A DNA stretch of 64,000 bases from Actinophytocola sp044466355 (GTDB taxonomy: Bacteria > Actinomycetota > Actinomycetes > Mycobacteriales > Pseudonocardiaceae): assembly GCF_044466355.1 (NCBI RefSeq), contig NZ_JBITMQ010000001.1, positions 1,398,830-1,462,829 of the forward strand. The letters are read 5' to 3'. Below are positions 42,849 through 51,178 of this stretch, piece by piece; position 1 is the first letter of the stretch; the number at the start of each line of letters is the position of its first letter. The notes below the pieces were generated by a model. It was given only the letters and a program-made list of their open reading frames with translations. It made no database searches and had not been told where the DNA came from. A program made the position numbers and the translations under genes.

Positions 42849-44116
42849 CCGGCACCTTCCACGCCTTCATGGCCGAGGCCGCGCGCACGGGCGAACTGGT
42901 CGTCCAGCCCCGCATGGGTTTCGGCACGGTCGACCGGATGCGCGCCGGACTCCTCGCCACCAGGAACGCGGGCCCGCGAACCGTCGGCACCCTGACTCTC
43001 GACAGCTACACCCGGGTCGGTGACTTCGCCACGGCCGCACGCGCCATCCACGCCGGCGACGAGCTGAACGGCTACCCGATCGTGAACCTGGGGCCGGAGG
43101 TCACCCGTGAGATGCTGGCCGGGGTGCGGGCACCCGATTTCCCCGTGCAGGTGCGTCACGGTTCCGCGGCACCCGGCCCGATCGTCGACGCGCTCGTGGC
43201 CGCTGGTCTCGACGCCACCGAGGGCGGCCCGATCTCGTACTGCCTGCCCTACGGCCGCACCCCCGTGAACCGCTCGGTCGCGGCGTGGCGCGAGGCCACG
43301 AAGCGGTTCGCCGAGCTGGCCTCGTCCGGCGCGACCCCGCACCTGGAGAGCTTCGGCGGGTGCCTGCTCGGCCAGTTGTGCCCGCCGTCGCTGCTGATCG
43401 CGGTCGCCGTGCTGGAAGGCATGTTCTTCGCACAGCACGGCATCACGAGCGTCTCGTTGAGCTACGCGCAGCAGACGCACCCGGGCCAGGACGAGGAGGC
43501 CGTGCGCGCGCTGCACGACATCGCGGCGGACCTGCTTCCCGGCATCTCCTGGCACGTCGTGGTCTACGCGTACATGGGCCTCTACCCGGCCACCCGCAGT
43601 GGCTCGCTGGAGCTGCTCGCGGCCGCGGCCCGGCTCGCCAAGCGCGGCGGCGCGGCCCGCCTGATCGTCAAGACGCCCGCGGAGGCCAGCCAGATCCCGT
43701 CGATCGACGACAACGTGACGGCCTTGCGCATCGCCGCGGCCGCCGCGGCGCACGTCGAACGAGCGGACCGCGCCCCCGAGTCCACGGGTATCGAGGCCGA
43801 AGCACGGCAGATCATCGACCGGGTCCTCGACCTGCACGACGACATCGGCCGTGCGCTCACCGCCGCGTTCGCCCTCGGCTTCCTCGACGTGCCGTACTGC
43901 CTGCACCCCGACAACGGGGGCCGCACCAGGAGCTACATCGCCGGGGACGGCCGCCTCCGGTGGGCGGCGACCGGCACCCTGCCCGTCCTCGAGCCGGCCA
44001 CCGGGGCGGACACGAACGGGATGACCGCCACCGAACTCCTGGGGGCCCTGTCCTACGTCAGGAACCACTACGACACCGCACCACTCTCCGGACGACAGAA
44101 GGAACTGCTCTCATGA
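42845..44116 (+). CDS. glmE: Glutamate (methylaspartate) mutase large subunit
   Basis: 423 aa, the epsilon subunit that holds the active site for the glutamate/3-methylaspartate rearrangement. Family-like segments: VVQPRMGFG near the start, LTLDSYTRVGDF, GYPIVNLG, VQVRHGS, TEGGPISYCLPYGR, ESFGGCLLGQLCPPSLL and CLHPDNGGRTRSYI. Coupled to glmS and to the next gene by 4-nt overlaps. With glmS it forms a 3-methylaspartate supply as in friulimicin and vicenistatin-type clusters. In this operon the product is expected to feed the NRPS directly or after amidation by the AsnRS-like enzyme. Confidence 0.9.
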   Translation: MTGTFHAFMAEAARTGELVVQPRMGFGTVDRMRAGLLATRNAGPRTVGTLTLDSYTRVGDFATAARAIHAGDELNGYPIVNLGPEVTREMLAGVRAPDFPVQVRHGSAAPGPIVDALVAAGLDATEGGPISYCLPYGRTPVNRSVAAWREATKRFAELASSGATPHLESFGGCLLGQLCPPSLLIAVAVLEGMFFAQHGITSVSLSYAQQTHPGQDEEAVRALHDIAADLLPGISWHVVVYAYMGLYPATRSGSLELLAAAARLAKRGGAARLIVKTPAEASQIPSIDDNVTALRIAAAAAAHVERADRAPESTGIEAEARQIIDRVLDLHDDIGRALTAAFALGFLDVPYCLHPDNGGRTRSYIAGDGRLRWAATGTLPVLEPATGADTNGMTATELLGALSYVRNHYDTAPLSGRQKELLS

Positions 44117-45108
44117 CCACACAGCTGAACCGGCCCTCCACAGTGGACGTCGTGCCCAGCCCGCGCGAGCACCTGACGTCGCCGAGGACGCAGGCGGTGC
44201 TGAAGATCCAGCAGGCACTCGTGGCAGGCGCACGCGAGCTGATGGCGGGCGAAGGCGCCGTCGAACTGTTCCAGCCGCTCATCGGCCCGGTCACCGATCC
44301 TGGCGCACGTGGCGCGAAGCAGGTCGACGTGGACTACTACGGCCACAAGTACAAGCTCATGGCGAGCGCCATCCTGTACAAGCAGGCCTCGCTCGTCGCG
44401 TTCGACAAGGTCTTCTTCATCGCGCCGAACGTGCGGCTCGAACCCCTCGAAACCAGTGCCACGCACCGCCACCTCGCGGAGTTCCACCAGATCGACGTCG
44501 AACTGGCCGGCGCCTCCCGCGAGGACGCCATCTCGCTCGTCGAGCGGCTCGTGCGCCACATGGTGCGCACGGCCATCGAGACCCAGGGCGACGCGCTGCG
44601 CGCGATCGGCCGCGACACGGACGTGCTGGCGTCCTTCGTGGAGCATCCGTTCGACGTGCTCACCCACGGCGAGGTCCTCGGCAGGATCGGGCACTCGCAC
44701 CCGGGCACGGAGATCGAGTGGGAGGCCGAGGAGCACATCTCCGGGCAGTCCTCGCGGCCGTTCTTCATCGTCGACTACCCCAAGGGCTCGCGCGGTTTCT
44801 ACGACAAGGAGGACCCGGAGCGGCCCTCGACACTGATGAGCTTCGACCTGATCGCACCCGAGTCCTGCGGCGAGATCTGCAGCGGCGGCGAGCGGGAGTC
44901 CGACTACGCGCGGATCGTCACGCGCATGCGGGAGACCGGCGAGAACCCGGCGAAGTACCGGTGGTATCTCGACGTCGTGCGCCAGGGCATCCCGGGTAGC
45001 GCGGGCTTCGGCATCGGCCTGGAGCGGCTGACCCGCTGGGTCGCGGGCCTCGACTCGGTCTGGCAGGCCAACGCCTACCCGAAGCTGCCGGGGGTGGTGT
45101 CGCCGTGA
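44113..45108 (+). CDS. Asparaginyl-tRNA synthetase-like enzyme without anticodon domain
   Basis: 331 aa. It is the class II aminoacyl-tRNA synthetase catalytic core of the AspRS/AsnRS type: motif 2 region ATHRHLAEFHQIDVE and motif 3 GFGIGLERL. The N-terminal OB-fold anticodon-binding domain is absent. Such a truncated paralogue in archaea (AS-AR) makes asparagine from aspartate, ATP and ammonia, and SerRS-like truncated enzymes load amino acids onto carrier proteins. Here it sits between glmE and an FMN protein in the NRPS operon, so candidate jobs are amidation of 3-methylaspartate to 3-methylasparagine (matching the Asn-like pockets), charging the orphan module-3 carrier, or supplying aminoacyl-tRNA to the LanB-like protein. 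Which one is unknown. Confidence 0.82.
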   Translation: MTTQLNRPSTVDVVPSPREHLTSPRTQAVLKIQQALVAGARELMAGEGAVELFQPLIGPVTDPGARGAKQVDVDYYGHKYKLMASAILYKQASLVAFDKVFFIAPNVRLEPLETSATHRHLAEFHQIDVELAGASREDAISLVERLVRHMVRTAIETQGDALRAIGRDTDVLASFVEHPFDVLTHGEVLGRIGHSHPGTEIEWEAEEHISGQSSRPFFIVDYPKGSRGFYDKEDPERPSTLMSFDLIAPESCGEICSGGERESDYARIVTRMRETGENPAKYRWYLDVVRQGIPGSAGFGIGLERLTRWVAGLDSVWQANAYPKLPGVVSP

Positions 45109-46388
45109 GGGAGCTTGCGAGCGAACCGATGACTCCGAACTCGTTGACAGCACACGGTTTCCCCGAAGCCGACGTGCGGCGCCGGGCACGCGAGGGTGCG
45201 GCGGCGATCTTCCCGGACCTGTCGGAGTACGGCTCCGCCGTGTTCGGCGCGAACCCCGCCGCGCCCCGGGACGGGATCGACGCGCTGCGGCTGGTGCCGC
45301 CGGTGTTCATGCCGCGACGGCTGGAGATGCTGATCGAACTGGGCCGGGAACCGCTGTACGACGACGCCTCACTGGCGACGTCGATCGGCGGGTTCGACGC
45401 ACCCATGCCGCTGTACCTGTCCGCGCTCGGCTCGACGAGCGTGGCCGCCGCGGGCACGGCGCTCGCGGCGCAGGCGGGCAGACTCGGCCTGCCGATGGTC
45501 ATCGGCGAGAACGTCGCCCCGGTCAGTGGTTTCCGCGCCGACGGTGAGCACCGGGCCCTGCTGGCCCGCATCGCCGCCTACACCGACGCCAACGACACCG
45601 GCATCGGCGGCGTGGTCGTCCAGCAGAGCACCGAGGACGCCAACGCCGAGGTGTGGAACAACGTCTACACCGACCCTGCCGTGCGGGAGCTGATGGACTC
45701 CGGGCGCCTGGCGTTCGAGCTGAAGGTCGGCCAGGGCGCCAAGCCGGGGCTCGGCGGCCTGACGATGGTGGACGAGCGGACCGCGGCCCGGCTGGAGGAG
45801 CAGTACGCGCTGCAGCGCATGGGCGACGGGCAGGTGCTGCGTGCCAGCAGTCCCGGCACGTTCATCGGTGAGATCCTGCGCCAGCAGGTCCACCTCATGC
45901 GCAACAACTACCCGCGCGCCAGGTGCTGGGTGAAGCTGCCGCCCGCCCGTGACGTCGCCGAGGCCGCCGCCATCGCCTGGGAGGCCGGCGCCGACGCGGT
46001 GACCGTTGACGGCGCCGAGGGCGGCACCGGCTGGGCGCCGAACGTCTTCGTCGACCAGGTCGGCCTGCCGCTTGCCGAGTGCCTGCGGCGGATCGGCCGC
46101 CCGGTGGGGACCCTGCTCGCGAGCGGACGGATCCACGACGGCGCACGCGCGGTGAAAGTGCTGGCGCTGGGCGCACGTGCGGTCGGCGTCGGCCGCGCCG
46201 CGCTCGTCGCGGTCGACGAGGATTCCGAGCACGGCCTCGTCCGGTTCGCGGAGTCGCTCGCGTGCGAGATGCGGATGCTGATCAGCGCACTCGGCAAGTA
46301 CGCGGCGCACGAGCCGGGCCCCGAGGACCTGTGGGACCCCGCCACCAAAGTCTCCGCTGTCCACAGCAAGGGGGAGGTCTTCGCGTGA
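45105..46388 (+). CDS. FMN-binding glutamate synthase-like protein
   Basis: 427 aa from a GTG that overlaps the previous stop (GTGA); ATG 45129 is an alternative. It resembles the FMN/synthase domain of glutamate synthase (GltB central domain): KVGQGAKPGLGG, VDGAEGGTGW and LASGRIHDGARAVKVLALGA. It lacks the N-terminal glutaminase and the C-terminal beta-helix, and no iron-sulfur cysteine cluster was recognised. Stand-alone relatives include the methylglutamate synthase subunit MgsC. The pathway step here is unknown; it could recycle or transfer ammonia/amine nitrogen for the neighbouring amidation, or reduce an imine. GTGA overlap with sbnA. Confidence 0.78.
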   Translation: MRELASEPMTPNSLTAHGFPEADVRRRAREGAAAIFPDLSEYGSAVFGANPAAPRDGIDALRLVPPVFMPRRLEMLIELGREPLYDDASLATSIGGFDAPMPLYLSALGSTSVAAAGTALAAQAGRLGLPMVIGENVAPVSGFRADGEHRALLARIAAYTDANDTGIGGVVVQQSTEDANAEVWNNVYTDPAVRELMDSGRLAFELKVGQGAKPGLGGLTMVDERTAARLEEQYALQRMGDGQVLRASSPGTFIGEILRQQVHLMRNNYPRARCWVKLPPARDVAEAAAIAWEAGADAVTVDGAEGGTGWAPNVFVDQVGLPLAECLRRIGRPVGTLLASGRIHDGARAVKVLALGARAVGVGRAALVAVDEDSEHGLVRFAESLACEMRMLISALGKYAAHEPGPEDLWDPATKVSAVHSKGEVFA

Positions 46389-47362
46389 TCTACGCCAACG
46401 CCATGGACGTCGTCATGGACGACGTGTTCGTCGCACTGCCGTACCTGTCCCGGCACGCCGACGTCTTCCTGAAGGTCGAGGGGCTCAACCCGGCCGGTTC
46501 GATCAAGCTGAAGACGGCGGTCGGGCTCGTCGAGGACGCAGAACGCCGAGGGGCGCTGTCCGTCGGCGTGCCGGTGATCGAGTCCTCGTCCGGGAACCTC
46601 GGCGTCGCGCTGAGCTGCATCTGCGCGGCCAAGGGCTACGACTTCACCTGTGTGGTCGACCCGAACACGTCCGAGTCGTCCATCGCGCACATGCGCGCGC
46701 TGGGCACCGAGGTCGTGATCGTGCGCAAGACCGACGTCAACGGCGGCTACCTGAACTCCCGCATCGACTACATCCAGGAGCAGCTGCGGCACCGGCCGGA
46801 GATGGTGTGGCTCAACCAGTACGCCAACCCGGCCAATCCGGCCGCGCACTTCGAGCGGACCGCGAAGAGCCTGCTGGACGGGTTGCAGCACATCGATTAC
46901 CTGTTCGTGGGCGCGGGCTCGACCGGTACGTTCGTCGGCTGTGCCACCTACCTGCGGGAGCACTCGCCGCACACGCGGATCATCGCCGTGGACTCGGTGG
47001 GTTCGGTGACCTTCGGCGCGGCTTCCGGTCCCCGGCGCATCCCGGGGCTCGGTGCGAGCCGCCGTCCCGAGCTGTGCCGGCCGGCGCTCGCGCACGAGAT
47101 CGTGCACGTGGCGGAGCGGGACGCGGTCCGTGAGTGCCGCCGCATCGCCCGCAACACCGGGTTGCTGGTGGGCGGTTCGACGGGGTCGGTCCTCGCGGCG
47201 ATCACGGCGTACGAGGAGCGGTTCCTCGGCAGGCCGAGGGTCGCGGCGATCTCACCCGACCTCGGCGACCGGTACCTGCGGACCGTCTACGACGACGAGT
47301 GGGTGCGCGAGCAGTTCGGTGAGGTCGCCGACAGCCCGCTGGTCACCGCCGCGGACAGGTGA
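46385..47362 (+). CDS. sbnA: SbnA-like PLP synthase for 2,3-diaminopropionate
   Basis: 325 aa of the cysteine-synthase fold. The PLP lysine is Lys41 in NPAGSIKLK; substrate loop SSSGNLGVAL; phosphate-binding GAGSTGTF; later GGSTGS. The short N-terminus and the NPAGSIK motif fit SbnA, which joins O-phosphoserine and glutamate to N-(2-amino-2-carboxyethyl)-glutamate. Its partner SbnB is at 49937, separated by a regulator and exporter. Last gene of the plus-strand operon that starts at nrps1; a terminator follows. Generic cysteine synthase is the alternative, but the SbnB companion argues against it. Confidence 0.88.
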   Translation: MIYANAMDVVMDDVFVALPYLSRHADVFLKVEGLNPAGSIKLKTAVGLVEDAERRGALSVGVPVIESSSGNLGVALSCICAAKGYDFTCVVDPNTSESSIAHMRALGTEVVIVRKTDVNGGYLNSRIDYIQEQLRHRPEMVWLNQYANPANPAAHFERTAKSLLDGLQHIDYLFVGAGSTGTFVGCATYLREHSPHTRIIAVDSVGSVTFGAASGPRRIPGLGASRRPELCRPALAHEIVHVAERDAVRECRRIARNTGLLVGGSTGSVLAAITAYEERFLGRPRVAAISPDLGDRYLRTVYDDEWVREQFGEVADSPLVTAADR

Positions 47363-47370
47363 CGACGAAC

Positions 47371-47403
47371 GCCGTGCCCCTGGGGTGGCGCCGGGGGCAC
47401 GGC
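47371..47403. terminator. Bidirectional terminator after sbnA and the TrmB/LuxR regulator
   Basis: 10-bp perfect arms gccgtgcccc (47371-47380) and ggggcacggc (47394-47403), 13-nt loop, exactly in the 48-nt gap between convergent stops. Confidence 0.8.
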
Positions 47404-47410
47404 GGTGGCT

Positions 47411-48439
47411 TCAGAGGATCTCGGACGGGTCGATGAGGTTGCGGGTGATGGCGACGGCACCGAGCTGGAAGCGGCCGCGGGTGCCGAGGCGTTCGGTGAG
47501 CCGGTCGGACAGGCGCCGGACGGTGCGCAGGGAGACCGCCATCCGGCGGGCGGCGGAGGCGTCGGTGTGGCCCTGGGCCCACAGCTTCAGGACGTGCACC
47601 TCCTGCGGGGACAGCGAGTCCCGACGGCGCGACGTGCGGTCGGCCAGCGGCTCGGCCTCGGCCCACAGTTTCGCGAAGAGGGTGACGTAGGAACCGACGA
47701 CGGCGTCGCAGCTGACGACCAGCTCACCCACGACACCGGTGAGGTTGTCGACCGAGACGACGGCATGGCGCTGGTCGAAGATCCGCACGTGCGCGGGCAG
47801 CACCGGCAGGGTGCGAATCTCCGCGCCCGCTTCCGCCTCCCGCCGCAGCGCGGCCATCGCCTGCTTGTCGTTGCGGGCGCTGTCCAGCACGATCGAGCGC
47901 GCGCTGATGCCACGGGTGAGCAGGTCCTCGTCGACGGTGCGGGCGGTGCCGGGGTCGGTGGCCGTCCGCATCGACAGGCACTCCTCGGCGCACCCGGCAG
48001 CCAGTTCGACCGTGCGGGCCCGCACGGTCGGGCCGCCGACGACCCACTCGACGCCCACGGTGTCGTGCCGCTGCCGCCGCCCGACGTTGGCGAGCAGCCG
48101 CGCCACCGTCAGCCTGCTGTCCTCGACCTGTTGCTGGTGGCGGGCCAGCTCGCCCTGCTGCCGGGCGAGCAGCGCGGCCAGGCCGAGCTCGGGCTCGATG
48201 GCCGTCCAGCCCTCACCGCCGTTCACCCGGGTGACCAGGCCGAGGCTCGCGAGGTGCTCGACGGCGAACCGGACGGTGACCTCGCTCTGCGCCATCAGCT
48301 CGGCGAGCGCACCAGCGCTGACACCGGGGTGCTCGTGTACTGCCTGGTAGACGGACTCGGTGGTCGCGTCGAGCGCGAAGCCGGTCGCCGGTCCGGTTTC
48401 CATGCGGGGTAACGCCATCAGATCAGGCAGAACGGACAT
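47411..48439 (-). CDS. TrmB-like / LuxR-type two-HTH regulator of the NRPS cluster
   Basis: 342 aa. TrmB-like winged helix (about 25-75: VYQAVHEHPGVSAGALAEL), a coiled helix rich in Q/R (ARQQGELARHQQQ), a sensor-like middle and a C-terminal LuxR HTH (LSPQEVHVLKLWAQGHTDASAARR...LRTVRRLSDRL). Same architecture as the regulator at 9228-10211. The start at 48439 overlaps the MFS stop by 17 nt; ATG 48418 is possible. It is co-transcribed with the exporter and is the only regulator inside the NRPS cluster. Confidence 0.78.
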   Translation of the reverse strand: MSVLPDLMALPRMETGPATGFALDATTESVYQAVHEHPGVSAGALAELMAQSEVTVRFAVEHLASLGLVTRVNGGEGWTAIEPELGLAALLARQQGELARHQQQVEDSRLTVARLLANVGRRQRHDTVGVEWVVGGPTVRARTVELAAGCAEECLSMRTATDPGTARTVDEDLLTRGISARSIVLDSARNDKQAMAALRREAEAGAEIRTLPVLPAHVRIFDQRHAVVSVDNLTGVVGELVVSCDAVVGSYVTLFAKLWAEAEPLADRTSRRRDSLSPQEVHVLKLWAQGHTDASAARRMAVSLRTVRRLSDRLTERLGTRGRFQLGAVAITRNLIDPSEIL

Positions 48440-49727
48440 GCTCGATGCCTTTCTCTTCGTGCTGGATCGGTGCCGGCTCGTCGACCGGTGAGGCGGTCCG
48501 GCGCATCTGTGACCACTCGGGCCGCATGCCGGGCAGGACGATCGCGGCGAGGTAGAGGCCGCCGGCGATCAGGAGGGAGCCGGTGAGCCCTGACGTGGTG
48601 AGCAGCAGGGCCGCGACCGGCCCGCCGAAGGGGATGCCTGCCCACGCGAGCGCGTTGCTGAGCGTGCGCACCCGGCCGAGCAACCGGTCCGGGATGCGTT
48701 CGTAGGTGACGGCGCCGACGATCGGGTTGATGAACCCGGAGCCGAGGCCGCCTACGGCGAAGACCGCGAGCACCGCCCACAGCGGCAGACCCATGGCCAT
48801 GGCGACGAACCGGGGCACGCCGCCGATCACGAAACCGACCATGTAGACGGTGCGGCGGGGGAGCCTGCCGCCGATCGTGGCGGCGACGAGCGCGGCGAGG
48901 ATCGACGTGGCCGCGAAGACGCTCACGACCAGGCCGACCGTCTCGGCGCCGTGCCCGGATTCGCGGGCCCACACGGGCAGCAGCACCGTGATGAACGCCT
49001 GGTCGAGCAGGTTGGTCACGACGACCATGCCGGTGATGGCGCGCAGCAGCCCGTCAGCGCGCAGGAACGTGGCACCAGCCCGCAGTTGGTCGGCGTACCC
49101 GCCGACCTCGGTCGTCTTCGGCCGCTCCGGAGTGAGGTCGTCGGTGAGCGCGACGGTGACGATCAGCGCCGCGAACCCGAACAGGCCTGCGGCGAGCCAC
49201 AGCGCCTCGGCGTTGCCGAGCGCGGCGACGACGAACCCGCCCGCGGCCGGCCCCGCGACGGTGGCGGTGCGCTCGATGGCGGTGGAGAGCCCGGTGCCCC
49301 GCTCGATGGGTGCGCCCGCCGCGCGGGTGACCGCCGGGATGAAGACGGACTTTGCGGACCGTGCGGGTCCTTCCGCCGCGCCCGCCACGGCCATGAGCGC
49401 CATCAGCGCCCACAGGTGCAGCCCGCCCACGGCGTGCAGCAGGCCGACGACGACCATGACACCCATCGAGACGACATCACCGGCGATCGCGATGCGCCGC
49501 GGGCCGATGCGGTCGATGACCGGACCCGCGAGTGCCTGCGCCAGCACGAACGGTGTGATCTGGCAGAAGGCGACGAGACCGGTCTGGGCCACGCTCCCGG
49601 TGGAGGAGAGCACGAACCACGGCACCGCGACGAGCAGCAGGCGGTTGGCGGTGAGCGAGACGAGGTCGGCGCCGAGCACCCCGGCGAGCCCGCGCACCGA
49701 GCGGGTGCGAGGGGGGCCATCGTTCAT
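48423..49727 (-). CDS. MFS exporter
   Basis: 434 aa, about 12 hydrophobic segments; loops such as PVIDRIGPRRIAIAGD between helices 2 and 3 and GGRLPRRTVYMVG in the second half are typical of major facilitator drug exporters (MFS_3 type). The start at 49727 (MNDGPPRTRSV) has AAGGAGG 6 nt upstream. Likely exports the NRPS product and gives self-resistance. In operon with the downstream TrmB/LuxR regulator and divergent from sbnB. Confidence 0.88.
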   Translation of the reverse strand: MNDGPPRTRSVRGLAGVLGADLVSLTANRLLLVAVPWFVLSSTGSVAQTGLVAFCQITPFVLAQALAGPVIDRIGPRRIAIAGDVVSMGVMVVVGLLHAVGGLHLWALMALMAVAGAAEGPARSAKSVFIPAVTRAAGAPIERGTGLSTAIERTATVAGPAAGGFVVAALGNAEALWLAAGLFGFAALIVTVALTDDLTPERPKTTEVGGYADQLRAGATFLRADGLLRAITGMVVVTNLLDQAFITVLLPVWARESGHGAETVGLVVSVFAATSILAALVAATIGGRLPRRTVYMVGFVIGGVPRFVAMAMGLPLWAVLAVFAVGGLGSGFINPIVGAVTYERIPDRLLGRVRTLSNALAWAGIPFGGPVAALLLTTSGLTGSLLIAGGLYLAAIVLPGMRPEWSQMRRTASPVDEPAPIQHEEKGIEHVRSA

Positions 49728-49817
49728 GTGGAGCCTCCTTGGTCGAACCGTCCGTGCCGGTCGCGCACCGGCTGGTTCCCGACCTTGCCGGTCGAGATCG
49801 ACATCCCCCAGGGAAGG

Positions 49818-49839
49818 ACCGGCAACGTCCGTTGCCGGT
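49818..49839. promoter_or_regulatory. Perfect 22-nt palindrome between MFS and sbnB
   Basis: accggcaacg-tc-cgttgccggt: 10-bp perfect arms with a 2-nt centre, in the 209-nt divergent region of the MFS/regulator operon and sbnB. The short centre and position suggest an operator, probably autoregulatory for the co-transcribed TrmB/LuxR protein. Confidence 0.65.
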
Positions 49840-49936
49840 TCTGCTGCAGGTTCTTCTCTGCCGCCGCCGCGCTCGCGCGGACATGCTGGCGGGGCCGCCA
49901 TCCGTCCGGCGGCCAGAGCGAAAGGGAACGGCGACG

Positions 49937-50944
49937 ATGTTGATCCTCAGCAACGCCGATGTCCGGCACGTGCTCGACGGCGAGGAGGAGGCCGTGCTCG
50001 CCGCGGTGCGCCTGGCCTACGTCGAGCACGAACGTGGCGCGACCGCGGTGCCGGAGTCGTTGTTCCTGCGCTTCCCGGACAACACCCGCGACCGCATCAT
50101 CGCGTTGCCCGCCTACCTCGGCGGTGCCGAACCGGTCGCCGGCATGAAGTGGATCGCGTCGTTCCCGGGGAACGTGGCGGCAGGCGTGGAACGCGCGTCG
50201 GCCGTGGTGGTGCTGAACTCACCGGACACCGGGAGGCCGCTCTGCCTGCTGGAGGGGTCGGTGATCTCGGCCCGGCGAACGGCGGCGAGCGCGGCCCTGG
50301 CGTCGGCGACCATGCCGGGCCCGGGCCCCGTGACGGGGGTGACGGTGGTCGGGTGCGGCGTGATCAACACCGAGGTCCTGCGGTTCCTGCGCGCGGTGCA
50401 CCCGTCGCTGCGCGAGGTGGCCGTGTTCGACCTGAACGCCGACCGGGCAGCGGCGTTCGCCGGGCGGTGCGCGGTCGACCTGGGCCTGGCGGCGACGGTG
50501 GTGACCGACCTGGACACCGCCCTCGCGGCCCACCAACTGGTCAGCATCGCGACGACGGCCACCACACCGCACATGGACCTGAGCGCCGTGCGTCCGGGCA
50601 CACTGGTCCTTCACGTGTCCCTGCGGGACGTCACGGTCGACGGCGTACTGGCAGCGACCAACGTGGTCGACGACCGGGACCACGTGTGCCGTGCGGCGAC
50701 GTCGGTCCACCTGGCCGAACAGACGGTCGGCCACCGCGACTTCATCCAGTCGACGATCGGTGAGCTGCTGGCCGCCGGGGCGACCCATCCCCGCAGCGGT
50801 GAGCGCGTGACACTGTTCTCCCCGTTCGGCTTGGGCGTCCTGGACATGGCGGTGGCGAACCTGGTCTTCCACAGCGCCCGGGCCCGAGGTCTGGGCGTCG
50901 ATCTCCCGGAGTTCCTGCCGGAGCGGGTACCGGCAGCGGGTTGA
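49937..50944 (+). CDS. sbnB: SbnB-like N-(2-amino-2-carboxyethyl)-glutamate dehydrogenase
   Basis: 335 aa of the ornithine cyclodeaminase/mu-crystallin family. NAD site GVTVVGCGVINTEV; family segments AGMKWIASFP and SARRTAASAALA. SbnB oxidatively splits the SbnA product to L-2,3-diaminopropionate, 2-oxoglutarate and ammonia-equivalents. Start ATG 49937 with AAGGGAA upstream. It is in its own transcript, divergent from the exporter. SbnA plus SbnB gives a Dap building block for the NRPS; the ammonia or oxoglutarate could also link to the FMN glutamate synthase-like protein. Confidence 0.88.
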   Translation: MLILSNADVRHVLDGEEEAVLAAVRLAYVEHERGATAVPESLFLRFPDNTRDRIIALPAYLGGAEPVAGMKWIASFPGNVAAGVERASAVVVLNSPDTGRPLCLLEGSVISARRTAASAALASATMPGPGPVTGVTVVGCGVINTEVLRFLRAVHPSLREVAVFDLNADRAAAFAGRCAVDLGLAATVVTDLDTALAAHQLVSIATTATTPHMDLSAVRPGTLVLHVSLRDVTVDGVLAATNVVDDRDHVCRAATSVHLAEQTVGHRDFIQSTIGELLAAGATHPRSGERVTLFSPFGLGVLDMAVANLVFHSARARGLGVDLPEFLPERVPAAG

Positions 50945-51178
50945 CCCCGGCCAACCCCAACCCGGCCGTCACGTTGTCACCGTTCGGCTTGTGTGGTCGC
51001 CATGTCTCATGGCTCGGGTGTGCGCGGCCCCGTCACCTACACAGTGCGCAAGCGGCTGCAGCTGATCCCCTCGCGCGATCTCAAGCAGGACGAGTTCGAC
51101 GACCTGGCCGGTTTCAACGGCCTGGACCGTCGCTGTCTTCAACCAGCGGTGGTGCCAACCGGACGGAGCCGGGGCGGA

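Noticed and set aside
50938..50957. gggttg...caaccc inverted repeat at the sbnB stop as a terminator
   Set aside because: Only 6-bp arms overlapping the stop codon; too weak to call.
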